Under the pieces are notes generated by a model that saw only the letters and a list, made by a program, of their open reading frames with translations, had not been told where the DNA came from and ran no database searches. Source: Flavobacterium sp. (GTDB lineage: Bacteria; Bacteroidota; Bacteroidia; Flavobacteriales; Flavobacteriaceae). Taken from it: a stretch of DNA of 5,513 nt. The DNA lies in the NCBI GenBank assembly GCA_023253295.1, contig JALRGZ010000298.1:1-5513 (forward strand), in the 5' to 3' direction. Position numbers and translations under genes: made by a program. This document shows, piece after piece, positions 1 to 5,513 of the stretch (positions within the stretch are counted from its first letter, which is position 1; every line of letters starts with the position of its first letter).

Positions 1-1703
1 AATTTAAACTGCGTGAATGCTTCAAAAATTGTTGCTGTCAATTTATAATTATAACCATAAATATCCCCTACTCTGACTTGTCGATTAGGATGATTCAAGT
101 CGGATTGTGCCTGAGAACCACTATAAAATCCATCGATGTCCTCAAAATAAGATCCTCCCAGCAAATCTAAAATTTTTTGATAATTATGTGATTTCAAATC
201 CCGAAAGCTCACTCCTGAATTGAACATCAAATTTTCATTGAGTTGGGAATTAAAATTAGAATTAACAACTATGACCTTGTCATCATTTCTATCTTCATAC
301 AACACATAATGACTTTGAGCAGGCTCATAGCCAATGATATTCGAATTGGCATCCATCATGGGATTTTGATTAGCGCGATACATGGCTTCCCAATCGATTT
401 GTGGATTAGCTAAAAAAGCATCTCTGCTCTTTTGGGCTTCCTCTTCATCAGGAATAAAATCTCCTGAAAATTCGCCGTTATCAGGTGCATACATGGATAA
501 ATAATAACTGGGCATTTTTCGGTAATACGTTGGATCAGGACTATTGGTATTTTGATAATCAATATTACTATTGCTCACTTTTCCCCATTGATAGAACACT
601 CCTGAATTCCAATTACTATGGTTGTTCACTTTAAAATAATGATTCAGCATTACGACCGGTTCTTCGATAGTTCTCACTCTGGAATTTCGAATTTTTCCAT
701 TTTGATAACCCCAATAAGAATTATAAGTTTTGCTGGTTAAATTGATTACTTCAGCAGTATTGGGAGAGTTTTTTCCACGTTCATTAGGCGTGTAAAATCC
801 TGTAATATTGAGTGAATGTTGGTCGTTTAATTTCTTTTCGACACTTATAAATAAAGAATTAGCATCATAATTAGCACCTTGAAAATAACCTTCCTGTGCA
901 TATCTTTTCCCTGCTGAAACCACATAAGCCCAACCTTTATCACTCATTCCCGAAGCATAAGTTGCCATTGCACGCCAACTGTAATTGGTATTGGTTCCCG
1001 AAAAAGTGAATCGGCTTCCGGGTCTGTAAATGGAAGCTCTGGTATTGATTTCCTGAGTTCCTAAAATCCCACCAAAAGTATAATCAGAAGGTGCAGTTCC
1101 AATAGAAAATTCCTGATTTCGGGTGACATCGTTGAGTCCGCCCCAATTGTTCCAGTTAGGTCTTCCATCATAAATTTTGTTCATCACAATTCCGTTAATC
1201 GTGGTTATAGCGTTTTCACTGTCTAATCCACGAATCCGGAAACGGGCTTGTCCCCAATTGAAAGCTGCTGCCTGTTGAAAAGCATCTTTAGAAGATTGCA
1301 ACAATCCAGAAGTATTCTCAGAACTACTATTGTCATCCGTTAAATCATCATCAAAAAGCTGAATTACTGCAGCTTGTTGGTCAGTCACTTGGTCTAATTC
1401 CAATAAAATAGTTCCCAAATCGACCACTAAAGTATTTTGAGCAGTAACCGGAAACAAGGCTTCCTTGTAACCCTGACTGTGAAAAAACAGCAGATAATCA
1501 GCTGGTGGAATAGATTCGAAAATCACTATTCCTTCAGGATTTGATAACTGTGTAAATGAGGTATTTTGAATAGAAACTACAACACCACCCAATGGTTTTA
1601 CTGTTTTAGCATCTACAACCTTAGCCAAAATCCGGACTTGATTTTGTGCCAAAATCCCTGTAACCGAAAAAATTCCAAAAAACAAAAGCAATATATATTT
1701 CAT
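1..1703 (-). CDS. TonB-dependent outer-membrane receptor (3' part missing)
   Basis: Reading from the ATG at 1703-1701 toward base 1 gives 567 codons with no stop, so the C-terminal barrel lies outside the window. Residues 1-20 form a signal peptide (basic start, hydrophobic core, ending ILAQ). Residues about 22-105 look like a carboxypeptidase-regulatory-like beta-sandwich. An acidic, Ser/Asn-rich linker follows (about 106-130), then the plug domain (about 130-225) with RFRIRGLDSENAITTINGI at 153-171 and GGILGTQEINTRAS at 211-224. From about 230 onward, alternating aromatic strands mark the barrel, including IDWEAMY. Family members import bulky ligands across the outer membrane using TonB/ExbBD energy. 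The linker and plug resemble flavobacterial receptors annotated only as TonB-dependent receptor, so the substrate is unknown. No SusD-like gene is visible, but the downstream side is missing. It is separated by 327 bases from the transporter and probably has its own promoter. Confidence 0.95.
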   Translation of the reverse strand, partial: MKYILLLFFGIFSVTGILAQNQVRILAKVVDAKTVKPLGGVVVSIQNTSFTQLSNPEGIVIFESIPPADYLLFFHSQGYKEALFPVTAQNTLVVDLGTILLELDQVTDQQAAVIQLFDDDLTDDNSSSENTSGLLQSSKDAFQQAAAFNWGQARFRIRGLDSENAITTINGIVMNKIYDGRPNWNNWGGLNDVTRNQEFSIGTAPSDYTFGGILGTQEINTRASIYRPGSRFTFSGTNTNYSWRAMATYASGMSDKGWAYVVSAGKRYAQEGYFQGANYDANSLFISVEKKLNDQHSLNITGFYTPNERGKNSPNTAEVINLTSKTYNSYWGYQNGKIRNSRVRTIEEPVVMLNHYFKVNNHSNWNSGVFYQWGKVSNSNIDYQNTNSPDPTYYRKMPSYYLSMYAPDNGEFSGDFIPDEEEAQKSRDAFLANPQIDWEAMYRANQNPMMDANSNIIGYEPAQSHYVLYEDRNDDKVIVVNSNFNSQLNENLMFNSGVSFRDLKSHNYQKILDLLGGSYFEDIDGFYSGSQAQSDLNHPNRQVRVGDIYGYNYKLTATIFEAFTQFK

Positions 1704-1878
1704 AAATCCAAAAGATTGAAATGCAATTGTTAAGCATAAAAAAACATTCCAATAATGGAATATTCAACAACAATTAGGATTCTGGTTTTTGGAAAAAGAG
1801 GCTAAAAATGAGGAATGACTCAAGCCTAATCAAAAGCAGTGGTATTTATCGATTTATAAAAATCGTATCGTTCTTTTG
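1704..1878 (-). promoter_or_regulatory. Putative long 5' leader of the receptor gene
   Basis: If transcription starts near 1878, as the promoter candidate upstream suggests, the receptor mRNA has a leader of about 175 bases. Read on the minus strand it contains several complementary segments: TGATTAGG with CCTAATTG (G-U pairs included), AGGCT with AGCCT, and CATTCC (1817-1812) with GGAATG (1750-1745). The last segment also belongs to a small hairpin before a T-run. I do not recognise a known riboswitch. No Shine-Dalgarno sequence precedes the ATG; the upstream bases are T-rich and A-rich, which is normal in Bacteroidota. The leader boundaries depend wholly on the promoter guess. Confidence 0.25.
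1738..1761 (-). terminator. Weak hairpin plus T-run in the receptor leader (possible attenuator)
   Basis: On the minus strand ATTCCA (1761-1756), a 4-base loop and TGGAAT (1751-1746) form a 6-bp hairpin. One G follows, then seven T (1744-1738), 35 bases before the receptor ATG. The shape is that of an intrinsic terminator, but the stem is short and has only two G-C pairs, so on its own it would be inefficient. Its downstream arm can instead pair with an upstream CATTCC. Confidence 0.2.
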
Positions 1879-1884
1879 ATTAAC

Positions 1885-1914
1885 TAAAAGTAAGAAAAAA
1901 ATTATTTATCCAAA
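1885..1914 (-). promoter_or_regulatory. Candidate Bacteroidota-type promoter for the receptor gene
   Basis: On the minus strand a TTTG (1914-1911) is followed after 18 bases by TACTTTTA (1892-1885). The Bacteroidetes primary sigma factor consensus is TTTG near -33 and TAnnTTTG near -7, about 19 bases apart. The -7 box matches except for its last base. Such matches arise by chance in AT-rich DNA, so this is only a candidate. It is the best-spaced one I found between the two genes. Confidence 0.3.
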
Positions 1915-1939
1915 AACAATTATTGAAAGTTTTTTACTA

Positions 1940-2030
1940 TTTTTTTTAGCCCCGATAGGAACGGCATCCTTACTGTTCTTTCTTTAAAAACAGTAAGATA
2001 AAGTGGATAGCGGGAATTGCTTCTGAAAAA
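1940..2030. repeat. Structured intergenic element, probably a dispersed flavobacterial repeat
   Basis: The element starts 1 base past the MFS stop codon and folds on itself. A perfect 9-bp inner stem pairs 1969-1977 (CTTACTGTT) with 1989-1997. Outside it, on the plus strand, GCATCC (1964-1969) can pair with GGATaGC (2005-2011, one bulged A), CCC (1951-1953) with GGG (2012-2014), AGC (1948-1950) with GCT (2019-2021), and the T-run 1940-1947 with AAAAA (2026-2030). The innermost and next helices compete for one C. From memory, Flavobacterium genomes carry many intergenic copies that open AGCCCCGAT, have a variable inner hairpin and close GGATAGCGGGA. This copy fits that pattern. I cannot check copy number here. 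It might be a repeat, a conserved RNA such as the Flavo-1 motif (not verified), or a 3'-end structure of the transporter mRNA. Confidence 0.5.
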
Positions 2031-3245
2031 CTATTGAATTACTTTAATCCTTGGAACCAGAAAAGCAATAATAATCCCGAAAATACCGATAAAAGCAAAT
2101 GAAAATCTAAGTCCAAACAATTCGGCTATATACCCAATTACTGGTGGTCCCATTAAGAACCCCAAGAAACTTACGCTGGAAACAGCCGTTAAAGCTTCTC
2201 CCGGAGGAATCGTTGGGTGTTTACCAGCAAGACTGTAAAGGGTTGGTACAATGGTTGAAACACCAAGCCCTACCAGCATAAATCCAATCATAGAAGGGAT
2301 TAAATACGGAAAAAATACAGCTGTAAAAAGCCCTACTGAGATTAGAGCCCCCCCTGTTTGCAACACTATTTTTCTTCCAAAACGATTAATCATACCATCG
2401 CCTAAAAAACGGCCGGTAGCCATCATAATCATAAAAGAAGTATAGCCTAAAATAATTAATGGTCCAGGTGCCTGAATTATATCTTTGAAATAAATTCCGC
2501 TCCAGTCGAACATAATTCCTTCACTAGCCATAGAACCAAAACCGATAATTCCTAACCAAATAAGTGCCGCATCAGGTTTTGAAAACAGCTTTTTCTTCTC
2601 GGCAGCTTTTCTTTTTTCTTTGGCTTTTACCAAAAATTTATAGTTGAAAAAAATCAATAACAAAGTAATAATACCTACCACGATAAAATGCTGGTGTGGT
2701 GTCAATTTTAAAGCCATCATCCCTAATCCTACCAAAGCACCTGTAAATCCGGCAAAACTCCACACTCCGTGAAAAGAAGCCATAATGGTTTTTTTAAAAA
2801 GTTGTTCCGTATAAACCCCCTGAGTATTTACAGCAATATTGTTCATGTTTCCAAAAATTCCAAACACATACAAACCTAATGCGAGTTGCCAAGCATTAGT
2901 TGCCAAACCTAAATTAGTTAAACAAAAGGCATACATACTCAATGATAAAACTACCAGACGATGACTGCCATAACGGGTGACTAATTTTCCCGAAAAAGCC
3001 ATCATGGTTAATTGCCCTACAGGCAGTGCAAATAAAATAGAACCTAAATCGGCATCACTTAGATGCAATGCAACTCTAATATCCGGAATTCTACTCGCCC
3101 AAGTTGCAAAACACAAACCCATACCGAAATAAAAAGATGCTACGGCAAGGCGAACTCTATTTAAATAAGATATTTTCGCATTTCGAAAACTCTTTTTAAT
3201 CTTTCCTTGCGCTCTAAAGCTTCCTATAAAGTTTAATCGTAACAA
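2031..3245 (-). CDS. MFS transporter, YbjJ/MosC-like group
   Basis: This inner-membrane carrier has 404 residues with about 12 hydrophobic helices: roughly 32-50, 68-90, 97-113, 118-137, 157-178, 185-203, then a basic cytoplasmic loop (206-219, rich in K, R and E), 227-245, 262-280, 292-312, 313-335, 354-375 and 380-398. Motif-A-like loops are GKLVTRYGSHR (86-96) and GDGMINRFGRK (282-292). ASRIPDI (50-56) and SEGIMFDWSGIYF (241-253) resemble the YbjJ/MosC-like MFS branch, whose substrates are mostly unknown; sugar-like compounds or efflux substrates are possible. The stop is TAG at 2033-2031. The start is uncertain: an in-frame TAG sits at 3251-3249, the only usual start codon before residue 42 is TTG at 3245-3243, and the first ATG (residue 42) lies inside helix 1. 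Neighbours lie 327 bases downstream and 261 bases upstream, past a terminator, so it is probably transcribed alone. Confidence 0.9.
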   Translation of the reverse strand: MLRLNFIGSFRAQGKIKKSFRNAKISYLNRVRLAVASFYFGMGLCFATWASRIPDIRVALHLSDADLGSILFALPVGQLTMMAFSGKLVTRYGSHRLVVLSLSMYAFCLTNLGLATNAWQLALGLYVFGIFGNMNNIAVNTQGVYTEQLFKKTIMASFHGVWSFAGFTGALVGLGMMALKLTPHQHFIVVGIITLLLIFFNYKFLVKAKEKRKAAEKKKLFSKPDAALIWLGIIGFGSMASEGIMFDWSGIYFKDIIQAPGPLIILGYTSFMIMMATGRFLGDGMINRFGRKIVLQTGGALISVGLFTAVFFPYLIPSMIGFMLVGLGVSTIVPTLYSLAGKHPTIPPGEALTAVSSVSFLGFLMGPPVIGYIAELFGLRFSFAFIGIFGIIIAFLVPRIKVIQ

Positions 3246-3432
3246 AGGCTATGTATTTTAGGAATTGAAGTTGCAAAAATACGAAAAGGAATCTAGTTGA
3301 TTACTACTGTTCCATCTGGAAACTAATATTACATCGTTATCATTTATTAAGTTTAACAAATAAGATTTAGTAATTAAGAAAGTATTATTAATAAAACCGA
3401 TACATTTCTAATAAAAACACAACGTAAAGCTT
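3246..3432. other. AT-rich intergenic region upstream of the MFS gene
   Basis: This stretch must hold the promoter of the transporter, because the upstream operon ends in a strong terminator. No convincing TTTG/TAnnTTTG pair stands out. A minus-strand TTTTTG near 3277-3272 followed after 22 bases by TAGCCTTTG (3251-3243) is the nearest, but it has one extra base in the -7 box, a long spacer, and overlaps the proposed TTG start. I see no RNA gene, repeat or small ORF with support. Confidence 0.4.
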
Positions 3433-3484
3433 AAACAAAAAACCGCAAATTCATAGATTTGTTTTTCATCTGCGAATTTGCGGT
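3433..3484 (-). terminator. Intrinsic terminator after the Gfo/Idh/MocA gene
   Basis: A perfect 11-bp inverted repeat, ACCGCAAATTC (3442-3452) and GAATTTGCGGT (3474-3484), begins 22 bases after the TAA stop of the dehydrogenase gene. Inside it AGAT (3455-3458) and ATCT (3468-3471) can add a second short helix. Read on the minus strand, the stem ends in a T-run (TTTTTTGTTT, 3442-3433), as a Rho-independent terminator should. The plus-strand reading has no T-run, so it works in the direction of the operon. It closes the oxidoreductase operon and separates it from the transporter gene. Confidence 0.87.
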
Positions 3485-3506
3485 CCATTTACCTTTAAAA
3501 AATATT

Positions 3507-4547
3507 TTACAATTCAATTACTTTTTTTTCCAGATTGCTTTGGATGACAGCATCGATAATTCGCATTACATTAACACCATCCTGAGCGGTAACTGGTTCT
3601 GGAGTGTCACTAATTATGGAATTGTAAACACCATCAAAAAATTCATAATAATTTCCTTGAAGTGTTGGTATTTTTCCATGAATAATTTTATCGGCAACCT
3701 CGGTATGCAGAAAACCTTCTTTTTCCAAAGGTTCCGTTCCCCAAGTAGTTAAATTTGGTTTCTTCATCAGTTTTAATTCATCTTCCTGAATATCACCTCT
3801 ATGTTTTAAAAAAGAACCATTTTTACCGTGAATCACATAAGCCGGATTCGGTTCACGCACGAAGAAACTCGCTTTTAAACGTACTCTGAAATCAGGATAA
3901 TACAATAAAATATCAACCCAGTCATCTACTACAGAATTGGCTCGGGTAATACGAATATCCGCAAAAACAGCTTCTGGAAAACCAAATAAATACAAAGCCT
4001 GATCAATGATATGTGGCCCTAAATCTTTCAAAATTCCTGAACCTGAATTCACTGTTTCCTTGTGTAGTTTTGGACTTAAAAGCGGATTATAACGGTCAAA
4101 ATGGAATTCGGCTTCTACGATTTCCCCCAGAACGCCGTCTTTTAAAACTTGACGAACGGTTTTTAAATCACTATCCCATCTTCTGTTTTGGAAAACGGCT
4201 AATTTTACTCCTTGTGCTTTTGCTAAAACTGCTAATTCTTCGGCTTCCGCCAAAGTTGATGTAAAAGCTTTTTCAACAATAGCATGCTTACCGGCTTCTA
4301 AAACTCTTTTAGCATATTCAAAATGCGTATCAATGGGCGTATTGACTACAACTAAATCTACATCATCGGCTAAAACTTCATCAATTGTAACATAACTCTT
4401 TACATTCGGGTAATCTTCCTGAATTAATTTTTTGCTTCTTTCCCAAGAACCTACTAATTCAAATCCCGGATGTAATTCTAAAAAGGGTGCTTGAAATACT
4501 TTCCCCGACATCCCATAAGAAAGTAAAGCCGCTTTTATTTTTTTCAT
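3507..4547 (-). CDS. Gfo/Idh/MocA family NAD(P)-dependent oxidoreductase (YdgJ/IolW-like)
   Basis: This is a soluble dehydrogenase of 346 residues, the usual family length. The N-terminal Rossmann domain (about 1-122) starts with LLSYGMSGKVFQAPFL (8-23), a GxxGxxFxA dinucleotide-binding loop. The C-terminal alpha/beta domain (about 125-346) supplies the substrate side. Catalytic candidates are K93 in VEKAF and the D175-x3-H179 pair in KDLGPHIIDQ. QNRRWDSD (120-127) and HFDRYNP (149-155) are typical of the E. coli YdgJ and B. subtilis IolW branch, which oxidises scyllo-inositol with NADP+; a sugar or inositol substrate is therefore plausible but not proven. K93 is followed by A rather than the usual P of the EKP motif. 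I chose the ATG at 4547-4545 because the glycine loop follows directly, as in relatives. An in-frame ATG at 4604 would add 19 polar residues and overlap the preceding gene. It lies 40 bases after the flavoprotein gene, probably in one operon. Confidence 0.95.
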   Translation of the reverse strand: MKKIKAALLSYGMSGKVFQAPFLELHPGFELVGSWERSKKLIQEDYPNVKSYVTIDEVLADDVDLVVVNTPIDTHFEYAKRVLEAGKHAIVEKAFTSTLAEAEELAVLAKAQGVKLAVFQNRRWDSDLKTVRQVLKDGVLGEIVEAEFHFDRYNPLLSPKLHKETVNSGSGILKDLGPHIIDQALYLFGFPEAVFADIRITRANSVVDDWVDILLYYPDFRVRLKASFFVREPNPAYVIHGKNGSFLKHRGDIQEDELKLMKKPNLTTWGTEPLEKEGFLHTEVADKIIHGKIPTLQGNYYEFFDGVYNSIISDTPEPVTAQDGVNVMRIIDAVIQSNLEKKVIEL

Positions 4548-4587
4548 ATCTTTTATATTAGATTTTTGATTTGTTCGAAATAGAAAT

Positions 4588-5513
4588 TTATTTTGCTCTT
4601 TCATATTGTTTAGGCCAATCGACTTCTGTAGCTAATGCTTTTGCAAAATCCAATCCTAAATTAGGATTACGAAGGGATTCACGAGCAAAAAGAACAAAAT
4701 CTGCTTGTTCATTTTGCAAGATTGCCTCTGCCTGTTGTCCGGTTGTGATCAAACCTACTGCTCCCGTTAAAATCCCTGTTTCTTTTTTTATTTTTTCAGC
4801 AAAAGAAACCTGATAACCCGGTTCTAATTGAATTTTTTGATGCGACACCGCACCTCCTGAAGACACATCAATTAAATCCACTCCTTTTTCTTTTAGGATT
4901 CTTGAAAGTTGTACAGATTGTTCTATATCCCAACCACCATCAGCCCAATCTGTTGCAGAAATCCGCACAAATAAAGGTAAATTCTCCGGCCATTCTGCTT
5001 GTACAGCTGCAAGAATTTCCAGCACTATTCGAATTCTATTCTCAAAACTACCACCATATTCGTCAGTTCTGAAATTAGACAATGGAGACAAAAACTGATG
5101 TAACAAATAACCATGGGCAGCATGAATTTCTAAAACTTCATAACCTGCTTCAACAGCTCTCTTAGTTGCGGCTTTAAAATCAACAATTACTTTTTGAATT
5201 CCGTTTCTGTCTAAAGCTTCCGGAAGAAAAGGTTCTGAATCGTGATAAGGTATTGCAGATGGCGCCACTGTTTGCCAGCCGCCTTGTGAAGTATCCAGTT
5301 TTTTATTGCCTTTCCAAGGCGAAGTAACACTGGCCTTACGTCCTGCATGTGCCAACTGAATTCCGGGAACAGCATTTTGACTTTTGATAAAAGCAGTAAT
5401 GGTTTTCAACTTTTCAATATGCTCGTCTTTCCAGATTCCTAAATCTTCGGGTGAAATTCTTCCTTCAGGCGATACAGCCGTTGCTTCCTGAATAATTAAT
5501 CCTGCTCCACCAC
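4588..5513 (-). CDS. Old Yellow Enzyme family NADH:flavin oxidoreductase, YqjM/XenA type (5' end missing)
   Basis: This is an FMN-dependent ene-reductase that uses NAD(P)H to reduce activated C=C bonds (enones, nitro compounds, xenobiotics) in the cytosol. The frame is open from the window edge to TAA at 4590-4588: 307 residues, with about 50 N-terminal residues missing by comparison with B. subtilis YqjM, including the Cys and Tyr near its active site. Counting from the first whole codon, visible motifs are EATAVSPEGRISPEDLGIW (9-27), QLAHAGRKAS (52-61), the substrate-binding pair H130/H133 in EIHAAH, FLSPLSNFRTDEYGGSFENR (140-159), TGAVGLITTG (249-258) with the phosphate-binding loop, and ARESLRNP (276-283). 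The C-terminal QYER keeps the Arg that in YqjM reaches into the neighbouring subunit's active site. The loop after GRKAS (PWKG...GGW) is longer than in YqjM and resembles XenA. A TTG-initiated frame at 5409 is not the true start. It is probably co-transcribed with the dehydrogenase downstream. Confidence 0.95.
   Translation of the reverse strand, partial: GGAGLIIQEATAVSPEGRISPEDLGIWKDEHIEKLKTITAFIKSQNAVPGIQLAHAGRKASVTSPWKGNKKLDTSQGGWQTVAPSAIPYHDSEPFLPEALDRNGIQKVIVDFKAATKRAVEAGYEVLEIHAAHGYLLHQFLSPLSNFRTDEYGGSFENRIRIVLEILAAVQAEWPENLPLFVRISATDWADGGWDIEQSVQLSRILKEKGVDLIDVSSGGAVSHQKIQLEPGYQVSFAEKIKKETGILTGAVGLITTGQQAEAILQNEQADFVLFARESLRNPNLGLDFAKALATEVDWPKQYERAK

Noticed and set aside
1837..1843. 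ACCACTG on the minus strand upstream of a TonB-dependent receptor, near the GCCACTG of cobalamin riboswitches
   Set aside because: The first base differs and none of the other conserved cobalamin-riboswitch segments are present around it.
1940..2030. The folded element as a simple Rho-independent terminator of the MFS gene
   Set aside because: On the minus strand the stem is followed by a run of A rather than T, and on the plus strand the T-run precedes the stem; it may still affect mRNA 3' ends in another way.
2251..2445. Plus-strand open frame of 64 codons inside the MFS gene
   Set aside because: It is a mirror of the transporter's coding bias, and its protein has no recognisable domain.
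3459..3752. Plus-strand open frame crossing the terminator and the 3' end of the dehydrogenase gene
   Set aside because: It is antisense to a well-supported gene, begins inside a terminator stem-loop, and its translation shows no family features.
4013..4264. Plus-strand open frame inside the dehydrogenase gene, with a leucine-rich tail
   Set aside because: The leucine-rich stretch is the antisense of Lys/Ala/Glu-rich helix codons; there is no independent evidence for a gene.
4548..4604. Upstream ATG at 4604 as the start of the dehydrogenase gene
   Set aside because: It adds 19 polar residues before the conserved Rossmann start and overlaps the end of the flavoprotein gene; the ATG at 4547 gives the usual family length.
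4571..4813. Plus-strand open frame across the flavoprotein 3' end
   Set aside because: It is antisense to conserved OYE motifs and shows no family similarity.

Overview
This AT-rich window looks like chromosome from a member of the Bacteroidota, most likely a Flavobacterium or close relative. The evidence is the flavobacterial style of the TonB-dependent receptor (signal peptide ending in LAQ, carboxypeptidase-regulatory-like domain before the plug, IDWEAMY motif in the barrel), the lack of Shine-Dalgarno sequences before the genes, and a structured intergenic element of a type I remember from Flavobacterium genomes. All four genes lie on the minus strand, so transcription runs from high to low coordinates.

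In transcription order: (1) 5513-4588 is an Old Yellow Enzyme family flavoprotein of the YqjM/XenA type, lacking about 50 N-terminal residues beyond the window edge. (2) After a 40-base gap, 4547-3507 is a complete Gfo/Idh/MocA dehydrogenase of the YdgJ/IolW kind. These two probably form an operon, which ends at a strong intrinsic terminator (3433-3484). (3) 3245-2031 is a 12-helix MFS transporter of the YbjJ/MosC-like group, a separate transcription unit with no ATG near its start. (4) After a 327-base gap, 1703-1 is the first 567 residues of a TonB-dependent outer-membrane receptor whose barrel runs off the window.

The two enzymes are soluble NAD(P)-linked or flavin redox proteins, the MFS protein is an inner-membrane carrier, and the receptor works in the outer membrane. 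They could in principle form an import-and-reduction set, but terminators and long gaps divide them into at least two, probably three, transcription units. Nothing in the sequence ties them to one substrate.

The genes are ordinary members of known families. The parts most worth a second look are non-coding: the folded element at 1940-2030 just after the transporter, the roughly 175-base putative leader of the receptor gene, and the missing ATG of the transporter. I see no CRISPR array, insertion sequence, tRNA, rRNA, defence system or clear novel system.
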